Below, piece by piece: positions 41,025 to 48,758 of a DNA stretch of 64,000 nucleotides; positions within the stretch are counted from its first letter, which is position 1; each line of letters opens with the position of its first letter. Origin of the DNA: JACDHG01 sp963815295 (GTDB lineage Bacteria > Actinomycetota > Actinomycetes > Propionibacteriales > Nocardioidaceae); assembly GCA_963815295.1 (NCBI GenBank), contig CAWFFZ010000001.1, forward strand, positions 372,001 through 436,000, given 5' to 3'. The notes under the pieces were generated by a model, which was not told the origin of the DNA, did no database searches, and worked only from the letters and a program-made list of their open reading frames with translations. A program made the translations under genes and the position numbers.

Positions 41025-41492
41025 ATGAGCGCAGGCACCACCCGGTACCGGTGGTCTCGCGCCTTGGTGCTGCGGCCCATCGGTGTGGTCGTTGCGCTGC
41101 TCGGAGTGCTGTGGGTGGTGGGGGTCGCCGCCGTGGAGTGGACCTCGAGCGGGCTCGACGGCTTCGTCGTCGTGGCCCTCGCTGTGACCGGGCTCATCCT
41201 GGTTGCGGCGGTGGTCACAACCGCGCGGCCGCCGGTCGTGCTCGACCTGTCACCCGAGGGATACCGGGTGCGCCATGTGCGGGGGAGCGGCATACCGGCG
41301 GCGGCGTGGCGCGACGTCGAGTCGGTGGTGACCAGGCCGAGCGCAGCCGGCGCCATGGTCGTCTTCGAGCTTGCTGGTGGCCGCCAGTCGGTGCTGCCGG
41401 TCGCCTTGCTCGGCGGCCGCGCGCGCGAGGCCGAGCGCGAGATCCACGACCGTCTCAACACCGCACACGGCTACCGCGCCCTGGACGGCTGA
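41025..41492 (+). CDS. Small membrane protein with PH-like domain
   Basis: A 155-residue protein with two N-terminal hydrophobic segments (LRPIGVVVALLGVLWVVGV, GFVVVALAVTGLILVAAVV) and a C-terminal beta-rich region (PPVVLDLSPEGYRVRHVRGS, WRDVESVV, MVVFELAGGRQSVLPVALL) resembling bacterial PH domains. Function unknown. It lies between the two serine tRNA genes; the left 83-bp repeat begins 14 bp after its stop. Confidence 0.7.
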   Translation: MSAGTTRYRWSRALVLRPIGVVVALLGVLWVVGVAAVEWTSSGLDGFVVVALAVTGLILVAAVVTTARPPVVLDLSPEGYRVRHVRGSGIPAAAWRDVESVVTRPSAAGAMVVFELAGGRQSVLPVALLGGRAREAEREIHDRLNTAHGYRALDG

Positions 41493-41506
41493 GGCATCTC
41501 TCCCGG

Positions 41507-41589
41507 CACCGAACACGCGCTTACCCGCGAATCAGGGCGCTCGCGGCCTACAAACGCGGGTCAAGCGGTGTCCGGAAGGGGAAGAGCGG
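41507..41589 (+). repeat. 83-bp inverted repeat, left copy
   Basis: Matches the reverse complement of 43425-43506 at about 73 of 83 positions, including GTCAAGCGGTGTCCGGA and TCAGGGCGCTCGC. Internally ACCCGCG and CGCGGGT can pair, so each copy may itself fold. Confidence 0.88.
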
Positions 41590-41715
41590 TAGTCAGTTGG
41601 CGCGTCGGGTCGATTGGAGTGAGGTCGGCCACGCCGGGTACTCTGTGGCGTCGTCGGCCGAGAGCCGCTCCGGTCTCGCACCGGCGTCAACTTGCCCGCC
41701 GACATGCAGCGACAT

Positions 41716-41802
41716 GGAGGTGTCGCATAGTGGCCTAGTGCGCCCGCCTGCTAAGCGGGTTGAGGTTAATCCCTCTCGCGGGTTCAAATCCCGCCACCTC
41801 CG
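41716..41802 (+). tRNA. tRNA-Ser (anticodon GCT)
   Basis: An 87-nt class II tRNA with acceptor GGAGGTG/CACCTCC, anticodon loop CTGCTAA (GCT), long variable arm, T loop TTCAAAT and discriminator G at 41802. No encoded CCA. It is inside the segment bounded by the 83-bp inverted repeats. Confidence 0.95.
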
Positions 41803-41845
41803 CCGAGAGCGAGACTTCATGCCGACCTCGCCGGTCGAGCGTGTC

Positions 41846-41877
41846 GAGACCTCGATCTCGACAGGCTCGATCAGCGG
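41846..41877. repeat. CTCGAC-type repeat after tRNA-Ser(GCT)
   Basis: Near-exact copy of 40917-40948. Both follow a serine tRNA by about 45 bp. Confidence 0.6.
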
Positions 41878-41978
41878 TTGTGCTTCCAAGCGGTATCGCG
41901 GACTTGGCCCTCGGCGGAACCTCGTGCCCGCCGGCGTCTCGGCCCTCTCGATAGCCGGATGGCTTGTACGGTCGACAT

Positions 41979-43424
41979 ATGACGTCTCGGTCGACGGTTG
42001 CGCTCGCCGCAGCCAGTCTGCTGCTGGCCGCCTGCACCGCAACGTCGGAACCGGAGTCATCCGACCCGAGCGGATCTCGCACCACCTCCACGCGCGACCA
42101 GACCACGTCGGCCCCCACGACGACCGAGCCGACGACGTCCGGCCAGCCGACAGCCACTCCGCCAGCCCACACCCAGCCTCTCGTGCTGGCCGTCCACCGC
42201 TCCCGCGGTCGTCTCGACGTCAGCGCCGCTTGGGCGCGGCGCGTCGTGCGCGGCGATGCCATGTCCTGGGACGCGGTCGACGGCGGTGGCGGGCCGATCG
42301 ACGTACGTCGAGGGAGGGCGGGGGTGGCAGCCGCGACCCGCGACCCGAGCGTCCTCGCCGTGGCTCCTGCCTCGAGGGTCACACCATTTGTCATCGCTGC
42401 CTCGGTTGGCGGGTTCGACCCGCTGCGTCGACCGGTCCTCTACCCGCTGCAGACGGCGGCGGGTGAGCGCCTGCCGCCCGTCGTCGAGCTCATCGTGACG
42501 GGCGACATCATGCTGGGCCGGCGGGTGGCGACCGCGCCTGCGTCGCTCGACGATCCGGCTGCACCTCTGCGGCCGTTGCAGCGACGCCTGGCTGCCGCCG
42601 ACCTGACGGTGGGCAACCTCGAGAGCACCCTCAGCACGGCTGGTGCACCCCGCCAGCCGGGTGACGACTCGTTCGCGGCCGACCCCGCGGTGCTCCACGG
42701 CCTCACGGACGCGGGCTTCGACGTCCTGTCCCTCGCCAACAACCACACCGGCGACTACGGGGAGGTGGCGTTTCGACGTACCCTCCGGCACCTTTCCCGC
42801 AGTGCGATTGATCAGGTCGGCGCCGGACTCGACCTGGCGGCAGCCTGGCGGCCGACGGTGGTGGAACACGCCGGTGTCCGGTTCGGATTCGTTGCCTTCA
42901 ACGCCATCGGGGAGACGCCGGCGGCCGGACCTCGTCAGCCCGGGGTGGCGCAGATCCGGATGCTGCCGCGCACCGGGCAGCTCAACGCGGCTGACGTCCG
43001 GATGGCTGGCCGGGCAATCCGCAGTCTCGAAGGCAATGCCGACGTCGTGGTGGTGGTGCCGCACTGGGGCGCCCAGTACACGCACGTGCCGGTGCCCGAC
43101 CAGCGTCGGGTGGGCCGGGCGCTGCTCGACGCCGGTGCCGACCTGATCGTGGGCGGACATCCGCACTGGGTCCAGGGTGTGCAGGTGCATCGGGGCAAGT
43201 TCGCGGTGCACTCGCTGGGCAACTTCGTCTTCGACATGGACTTCTCGATCCCAACCCAGGAAGGCGTTTTGCTCGAGGCGGTCTTCTGGGGTGACTCCCT
43301 GCGTGCCCTCGACTTCGTCCCGTACGTCATCGGGCCAGACTTCGCACCCCGGCTCGTCGACGGCAGCCGGGCGGAGTCCATCCTCGACCAGCTAGCCATC
43401 GCGAGCGACGCGCCTTTCGACTGA
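41979..43424 (+). CDS. CapA-family metallophosphatase-like lipoprotein
   Basis: A 481-residue protein. The signal peptide ends in a lipobox (LLLAACTA), followed by a Thr/Ser/Pro-rich linker and the CapA/PgsA fold at about residues 165-440: VTGDIMLGRRV, NLESTLS, LSLANNHTGDYG, VPHWGAQYTHVPVPDQR and GGHPHWVQGV. The metal-binding Asp, Asn-His and His-x-His positions are all present. Family members take part in poly-gamma-glutamate capsule synthesis, but orphan lipoproteins like this one have no proven role. The ATG at 41979 lacks a ribosome site, so it may be leaderless. Its stop codon abuts the right inverted repeat. Confidence 0.88.
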   Translation: MTSRSTVALAAASLLLAACTATSEPESSDPSGSRTTSTRDQTTSAPTTTEPTTSGQPTATPPAHTQPLVLAVHRSRGRLDVSAAWARRVVRGDAMSWDAVDGGGGPIDVRRGRAGVAAATRDPSVLAVAPASRVTPFVIAASVGGFDPLRRPVLYPLQTAAGERLPPVVELIVTGDIMLGRRVATAPASLDDPAAPLRPLQRRLAAADLTVGNLESTLSTAGAPRQPGDDSFAADPAVLHGLTDAGFDVLSLANNHTGDYGEVAFRRTLRHLSRSAIDQVGAGLDLAAAWRPTVVEHAGVRFGFVAFNAIGETPAAGPRQPGVAQIRMLPRTGQLNAADVRMAGRAIRSLEGNADVVVVVPHWGAQYTHVPVPDQRRVGRALLDAGADLIVGGHPHWVQGVQVHRGKFAVHSLGNFVFDMDFSIPTQEGVLLEAVFWGDSLRALDFVPYVIGPDFAPRLVDGSRAESILDQLAIASDAPFD

Positions 43425-43506
43425 CCCTCTTACCCGTCCGGACACCGCTTGACCCGCGTTTGTGGGTTGCGAGCGCCCTGACTCGCGGGTTAGCGGGTGT
43501 TTGGTG
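43425..43506 (-). repeat. 83-bp inverted repeat, right copy
   Basis: Reverse-complement partner of 41507-41589. It fills the whole gap between the convergent CapA and M28 peptidase genes, so it may also serve as a bidirectional terminator. Confidence 0.88.
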
Positions 43507-44553
43507 TCAGCGAGTCAGCCAGCGCCACATCGCTGTACCGACCCGCCGCAGCTGGGGCTGACTGACGACGGCCGGCACGTCGGCCGCGCTGTGGTATGCC
43601 GCGTAGGGCGTGCTGCCGACGCGCGCCACCTCGAAGCCTGCCTTCTCGAACGACCAGTGATCGCTCGCCTGGTTGTCGGTGCAGCTCGACGTCGCCACGC
43701 CGACCTCGACAGCGGCCCGGGCGAGCTGTTGCTGCACGGACAGCGGCGACAACCCACCGGTGCACAGCGGGACCACCTGGCCGACACCGACCCGGTCGAG
43801 CGACACCATCGCGTCGAGGTTGGCACGCTCGGCCGGCCCCATCTGCTCGACGTACGCCGTGGAGCCAAAGTGGTGGAGGTCGTCGCCGGAGCCGCGCGGC
43901 TCCTCAGCCCCGAACAGGATGAACACCACGGGCAGCCGGGTCTCCTGCCGGCTGGCGAGGCGGGCCAGCTCGAGCACGACCGCCACGCCAGAGGCGTTGT
44001 CTTCGGCGCCCGGAGCCGGGGGGACCGTGTCGAGGTGTGCGCCGACGAGGAGGTAGGGCCGGGTGGGCGTGTAGTCCGATGTGGCGGCGATGACGTTGGT
44101 CGAGATGCCTGCTGATACGGGGAAGCCCCACGAATCCCCGCCTGGGACCTGCATCTGCTGGAACTGGACGTCATATTCAAGGGTGCGCAGCCGGGCGGAC
44201 GTCCAGTCGACTGCCTCGGCAAACGCGGGCGACGTCGCATGACGTGGGCCGATCTGGTTCGCCAGGTGCCTCACGGTTCCGAACGCGAAGTCGGCCCGGA
44301 ATTGTGCCGGCTGTGCCGCTGGTGGTGGCCGCATCGTCTCAGTCGTCGGCGGGTGCATGTTCTCGGTCGTCGGGGGTGGCGTTGTCTGTTCGGGCTGCGT
44401 CGGCGCCGATGTCGATGTGCTGTCGGAGTCTGGCTGGGACGTCGCATCGTCCGGGACGGTCACCGTGTCTGTCGTGCAGGCACCGACGAAGGCAACCGCG
44501 AGCAGCGTCGCGGTCGCCGTGGCCACCGTGCGTCTCGGTCTGCCCCCGCTCAC
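43507..44553 (-). CDS. M28-family zinc aminopeptidase lipoprotein
   Basis: A 348-residue protein. The N-terminus has a signal peptide with lipobox (AFVGACTT) and a long Thr/Pro/Ser linker. The peptidase domain (about 100-345) has zinc ligands and catalytic residues in LLVGAHLDTVP, GAEDNASGVAVVLELAR, ILFGAEEPRGSG, MVSLDRVGVG and YAAYHSAAD. It is probably an extracytoplasmic aminopeptidase. GTG start. It follows the metallophosphoesterase gene by 36 bp and probably shares its transcript. Confidence 0.9.
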   Translation of the reverse strand: MSGGRPRRTVATATATLLAVAFVGACTTDTVTVPDDATSQPDSDSTSTSAPTQPEQTTPPPTTENMHPPTTETMRPPPAAQPAQFRADFAFGTVRHLANQIGPRHATSPAFAEAVDWTSARLRTLEYDVQFQQMQVPGGDSWGFPVSAGISTNVIAATSDYTPTRPYLLVGAHLDTVPPAPGAEDNASGVAVVLELARLASRQETRLPVVFILFGAEEPRGSGDDLHHFGSTAYVEQMGPAERANLDAMVSLDRVGVGQVVPLCTGGLSPLSVQQQLARAAVEVGVATSSCTDNQASDHWSFEKAGFEVARVGSTPYAAYHSAADVPAVVSQPQLRRVGTAMWRWLTR

Positions 44554-44589
44554 CCAGCCAGGCTACGTCGTCGGTCGCGGGAGGCCGCG

Positions 44590-46179
44590 TCACTCGGCGG
44601 AGTCGGGCAACGGGATGTAGGCGTCGACGTCATACGTGCCTGTCGTCGTGATCGTCACCGGCTGCATCCCCACTGGAATGCCGTCGCGGTAGGTGATCAG
44701 GGTGACCATGGCGTCGCGCCGCAGCTTGCTGCCGAGGGCGAACGCGTACGCGGCACCACCCGTCGTGCCAGTGGTGTACGTCGACCCGATGTCACCGTTG
44801 TCAGCAGTCACGGCATCGGGTCCGACTCGCGTGTGCAGGTGACCCGCGATGACGAGGTCGACACAGCCGCGCGCCAGCGCTTCACGGCCGAGGCTTGCGT
44901 CGTGAACCATCAACGTGCTGGCGCGTTCGCCGGCTTCGTCGGCGGCGCACGCGGTGTCCGCCAGCAGATCACCCTGCTCCGAGAGCGAGAGGCCAACTGC
45001 GTCTCGCCAGTTGCCAAGCCCGCTGGACCGTGGATCGGCGACGCCGAGCAGGCGAATGCCACCGGACGACTCGACCACCTCACCGTCGAGGATGGTGAAA
45101 CCGAGGTTGTCGAGGTAGCCGCTGACGAAGGTCCCTTGGTCGTGGTTGCCAGTGGCGACGTACTTGTCGTCGAAGCCTTCGAAGGCCTTATCGAGCGAGT
45201 CGAGGCTGAATGCCTCCCAGGCACTGCCAGTGGACGTGTCGTCGCCGGCGTCGAACAGCACCGTCGCACCTGCTTCGTCGGCGATCGCCCGGGCGACGCG
45301 GTCCATCCCGACATTGTCGTGGCGGTCGCTCACCAAGACGGCAACCTCCTCGCCCTCTTCGGGCTGATGGAGCTCGGCCCGGAGCCCGGAGGCTTGGTCG
45401 GCGAGGTCGTCGTAGAACGTCACACTTTCGCTATAGGTGTCGAACGCGCTCTGGATCAGCCGCTCCGTGCTGGCGCTGATGAGTCCACCTTGAATCTGCA
45501 GTGGTTGCGCGACTTCGGGAATCGACGCCTCAGGGACGAAGCTGGCAATCGACTGCCAGGGAACGGTTTCCTCGTTGCTGGGCTGGTCCGGTGCGTTCCA
45601 CGGCTCGAGCGTCACGGCGAACGTGAGGGCCGCGGCGACCACCACCCCCACTCCCGCGGAGCGCCAGGTGATGGCCGCGGCCAACTCACGGCGCCGACGG
45701 CGACCCACGAGCAGCCAGAGTCCCGGGGCGATCAGGCCAATGATTGCACCGCGGGCAGCGTTCGACATGGCCATGTCGCCGACCAGGCGGCCAACCTTGC
45801 TGACCTCGCCCTCAGGCGTGCTCGCGATGAGTGCGTAACGCTGGATCAGCGTCTCGTAGTCGTCGACGTCCGTCTTGCCGAGCTCGATGGACACACCAAG
45901 GGTGCCCTCGGTGGGGTAGCGCACGTCGGGCAGTAACGGGCCGAGATGCACCGTCGCGTAGCCGTCTCGGGTTGGTGAGACCTGCGCGTCGTGGCCCGCG
46001 ATTACGGCGCTGCGCTCGTCGTTCATGAACCCTAGGTACGCAGCGGGGACTGCCACCACTGCCCAGCCGGCGACGAAGGCGGCGGCAGTGAGCGCGGTAC
46101 GTCGCCAGCTCGCCGGTTGGTGGGTGCGCAGCCAGGCGGTCAGGCGTCGTACCGGAGCTGTCCCGGGGATTGACGTCAC
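44590..46179 (-). CDS. Membrane-anchored metallophosphoesterase
   Basis: A 529-residue protein. An N-terminal membrane segment (ALTAAAFVAGWAVVAVPAAY) and two internal segments (about residues 140-200) precede a calcineurin-type domain: VLVSDRHDNVGM, FDAGDDTSTGS, VATGNHDQGTF, LMVHDASLG and VIAGHLHTRVG. The first motif has Arg where Thr or Leu is usual, but the metal-binding Asp and His remain. The substrate is unknown; the catalytic domain is probably outside. GTG start. Confidence 0.85.
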   Translation of the reverse strand: MTSIPGTAPVRRLTAWLRTHQPASWRRTALTAAAFVAGWAVVAVPAAYLGFMNDERSAVIAGHDAQVSPTRDGYATVHLGPLLPDVRYPTEGTLGVSIELGKTDVDDYETLIQRYALIASTPEGEVSKVGRLVGDMAMSNAARGAIIGLIAPGLWLLVGRRRRRELAAAITWRSAGVGVVVAAALTFAVTLEPWNAPDQPSNEETVPWQSIASFVPEASIPEVAQPLQIQGGLISASTERLIQSAFDTYSESVTFYDDLADQASGLRAELHQPEEGEEVAVLVSDRHDNVGMDRVARAIADEAGATVLFDAGDDTSTGSAWEAFSLDSLDKAFEGFDDKYVATGNHDQGTFVSGYLDNLGFTILDGEVVESSGGIRLLGVADPRSSGLGNWRDAVGLSLSEQGDLLADTACAADEAGERASTLMVHDASLGREALARGCVDLVIAGHLHTRVGPDAVTADNGDIGSTYTTGTTGGAAYAFALGSKLRRDAMVTLITYRDGIPVGMQPVTITTTGTYDVDAYIPLPDSAE

Positions 46180-46271
46180 TTATCGAGGATACGGACCATC
46201 GCGCCCGCATTAGGGCGGAATCCTCGCGTGACCGGTCGCGCGAGCTTGAGCCATCGGCCCAAGCGCTGGGT

Positions 46272-48101
46272 TTAGCCGAGGCGAGCCTTGAGGCCGTCGA
46301 GCTCGGTCCACAGCACGGTGGGCAGCTTGTCGCCGAACTTGTCGAACCACTCGGTGATCTGGGGGATCTCGTCCTTCCACTCCTCAGGGTCGACCTTCAG
46401 AGCGGCGGAGATCTCGTCGCGGCTCACGTCGAGACCGTCGAGATCGAGCGAGTCGACGGTCGGGACGTACCCGATCGGGGTCTCCTGGGCGTCGGCCGTG
46501 CCGTCGATGCGTTCGACGACCCACTTGAGGACGCGGCTGTTCTCGCCGAAGCCGGGCCACAGGAAGCCACCCTCGGAGTCGCGGCGGAACCAGTTGACGT
46601 AGAAGATCCGCGGCAGCTTGGCGGCGTCGTGCTCCTTGCCGACGGTGATCCAGTGGTTGAAGTAGTCGGCGGCGTTGTAGCCGATGAACGGCAGCATTGC
46701 CATGGGGTCGCGGCGTACGACGCCAACCTTGCCGGTCGCGGCCGCAGTGGTCTCCGACGACAGGGTGGCGCCCATGAACGTGCCGTGCACCCAGTCGCGG
46801 GCCTCGGTCACGAGCGGGATCGTGGTCTTACGGCGGCCACCGAACAAGATGGCGTCGATCGGCACGCCGTTGGGGTCGTCGTACTCCGGCGCGAGGATCG
46901 GGCACTGCTTGATCGGTGTGCAGTAACGGCTGTTGGGGTGGCTGGACAGCTCGTCGGAGTCGGGAGTCCAGTCGTCGCCCTTCCAGGAGGTCGCGTGAGC
47001 TGGGGTGTTCTCCATGCCCTCCCACCACACGTCGCCGTCGTCGGTGAGGGCGACGTTGGTGAACATCGAGTTGCCGATCTCGATGGTCCGCATGGCGTTG
47101 GGGTTGGTCTTCTCGTTGGTGCCGGGGGCGACTCCGAAGAAGCCGTACTCTGGGTTGACGGCGCGCAGCCGACCGTCGTCACCGAAGCGCATCCAGGCGA
47201 TGTCGTCGCCGAGCGTCTCGACCTTCCAGCCGGGGATGGTCGGGGCCAACATGGCCAGGTTCGTCTTGCCGCAGGCGCTCGGGAACGCGGCGGCAATGTA
47301 CTTGGCGTTGCCCTCGGGCGAGGTGAGCTTGAGGATCAGCATGTGCTCGGCAAGCCAGCCCTCGTCGCGGGCTTTGGCCGAGGCGATCCTCAGGGCGTAG
47401 CACTTCTTGCCGAGCAGGGCGTTGCCGCCGTAGCCGGAGCCGTAGCTCCAGATCGTCCGCTCCTCGGGGAAGTGGGTGATGTACTTCGTGTCGCTGCAGG
47501 GCCAGGGGACGTCCTTTTGGCCAGGCTCGAGCGGTGCCCCGACGGAGTGCAGGCACGGGACGTAGTCGGCGTCGAGCTCCTCCATCCGTCGCAGGACGTG
47601 GGTGCCCATCCGGGCCATGATGCGCATCGAGGTGACGACGTACGCAGAGTCAGTGATCTGGACGCCGAACATCGGGCTCTCGGCCTCGAGGTGACCCATC
47701 ACGAACGGGATGACGTACATGGTGCGGCCGCGCATCGAGCCCTTGTAGAGGTCGGTCATGAGCGTTTTCATCTCGCTCGGCGCCATCCAGTTGTTGGTGG
47801 GGCCGCAGTCGGCTTCGACGACCGAGCAGATGAATGTGCGGTCCTCGACGCGGGCCACGTCGGAGGTGTCGGAGGCGCACCAGAACGAGTTCGGCTTTTT
47901 CGCGGGATCTAGGCGGACCAAGGTGCCGAGCTCGACGAGGGCGTCGGTCAGTGTCGTCCACTCGGTGTCGGAACCGTCGCACCAGTGCACGTGGTCAGGC
48001 TCGGTGAGCGCCGCAACCTCAGAAACCCAGGTGGCCAGCTGGGAGTGGCTGGTGGGGGTGGGTGCTGCGGTGCCTGTGCTGGTTGCGGTGTCAGCGGTCA
48101 T
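46272..48101 (-). CDS. pckG: Phosphoenolpyruvate carboxykinase (GTP)
   Basis: A 609-residue GTP-type PEPCK: WVSEVAALTEPDHVHWCDGS, CSVVEADCGPTNNWMAP, YGSGYGGNALLGKKCYALRI, AAAFPSACGKTNLAML (P-loop with the reactive Cys), ILFGGRRKTTIPLV and FGENSRVLKWVVERI. It converts oxaloacetate to PEP in gluconeogenesis. The ATG at 48101 is preferred over an upstream frame extension. Monocistronic. Confidence 0.97.
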   Translation of the reverse strand: MTADTATSTGTAAPTPTSHSQLATWVSEVAALTEPDHVHWCDGSDTEWTTLTDALVELGTLVRLDPAKKPNSFWCASDTSDVARVEDRTFICSVVEADCGPTNNWMAPSEMKTLMTDLYKGSMRGRTMYVIPFVMGHLEAESPMFGVQITDSAYVVTSMRIMARMGTHVLRRMEELDADYVPCLHSVGAPLEPGQKDVPWPCSDTKYITHFPEERTIWSYGSGYGGNALLGKKCYALRIASAKARDEGWLAEHMLILKLTSPEGNAKYIAAAFPSACGKTNLAMLAPTIPGWKVETLGDDIAWMRFGDDGRLRAVNPEYGFFGVAPGTNEKTNPNAMRTIEIGNSMFTNVALTDDGDVWWEGMENTPAHATSWKGDDWTPDSDELSSHPNSRYCTPIKQCPILAPEYDDPNGVPIDAILFGGRRKTTIPLVTEARDWVHGTFMGATLSSETTAAATGKVGVVRRDPMAMLPFIGYNAADYFNHWITVGKEHDAAKLPRIFYVNWFRRDSEGGFLWPGFGENSRVLKWVVERIDGTADAQETPIGYVPTVDSLDLDGLDVSRDEISAALKVDPEEWKDEIPQITEWFDKFGDKLPTVLWTELDGLKARLG

Positions 48102-48534
48102 GCCGGACGTGATCCCTCTCACGCATCGCGGTGGCAGTGCCACCGGCCGCTGCGGTCTGGCTGCGGATTCATGTGGAAATGGGCGCTCTCAGTCTTGTCC
48201 TGTGAGCGGTGCATGACACGGTACGCCGATGGGCGTATGCTGCGCGACCCGGCCCGCTTGTGAACCCTCTCACAACCCCCATTTCGCTCTCGGTCCTCCC
48301 CGCGTTTGCCTTGTGAACAAGGTGCGCGCCCTGTTCACAAGGCAAACTCGCCTAGGGGAGAGACCGTCTGCCTTGGGGGCCTGCCGTTGGCGGCGTTTCG
48401 AGTTGCCGGGAGTACGTCGCCGCAGGCCTGGAGGGCACTCCCGGTCGGATTTCATCGGGCCCAAGGCGTCACGCTAGACTCACTCCTCGCGTCTCAGCCG
48501 GGCCTCGTGCCCGTCGACGTACGCATTGCAACCG
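48102..48534. other. Intergenic region upstream of pckG and tRNA-Arg
   Basis: No gene is seen in these 433 bp. It must hold the pckG promoter and the tRNA-Arg promoter, and it contains palindromic repeat copy 2 at 48304-48347. Confidence 0.55.
48304..48347. repeat. Dispersed palindromic repeat, copy 2
   Basis: Perfect 16-bp arms GTTTGCCTTGTGAACA (48304-48319) and 48332-48347 around a 12-nt loop. It is related to 12267-12310. Intergenic. Confidence 0.85.
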
Positions 48535-48610
48535 GCGCTCGTAGCTCAACGGATAGAGCATCTGACTACGGATCAGAAGGTTGGGGGTTCGAATCCCTCC
48601 GAGCGCGCCA
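48535..48610 (+). tRNA. tRNA-Arg (anticodon ACG)
   Basis: A 76-nt tRNA with acceptor GCGCTCG/CGAGCGC, D arm AGCTCAACGGATAGAGC, anticodon loop CTACGGA (ACG at 48568-48570), T loop TTCGAAT and encoded CCA at 48608-48610. It is the only one of the four tRNAs here that encodes CCA. Confidence 0.97.
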
Positions 48611-48758
48611 ACGGAACCCGGCCAACCCCGGCAAGGCTTGTTGTGCTGCCCGCGCTGTCGTCTGCCCAAATCGCCGCTTTCTGCGGTGCTCCAGTGGTGC
48701 CATGATGATTCCGCCGGGTTCCGTGTGTACTGGGCGGCTCGGCCGAGGGGAGTGGGGC

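Noticed and set aside
46170..47912. 580-codon plus-strand frame opposite pckG
   Set aside because: Mirror frame of pckG codon bias; no motifs.
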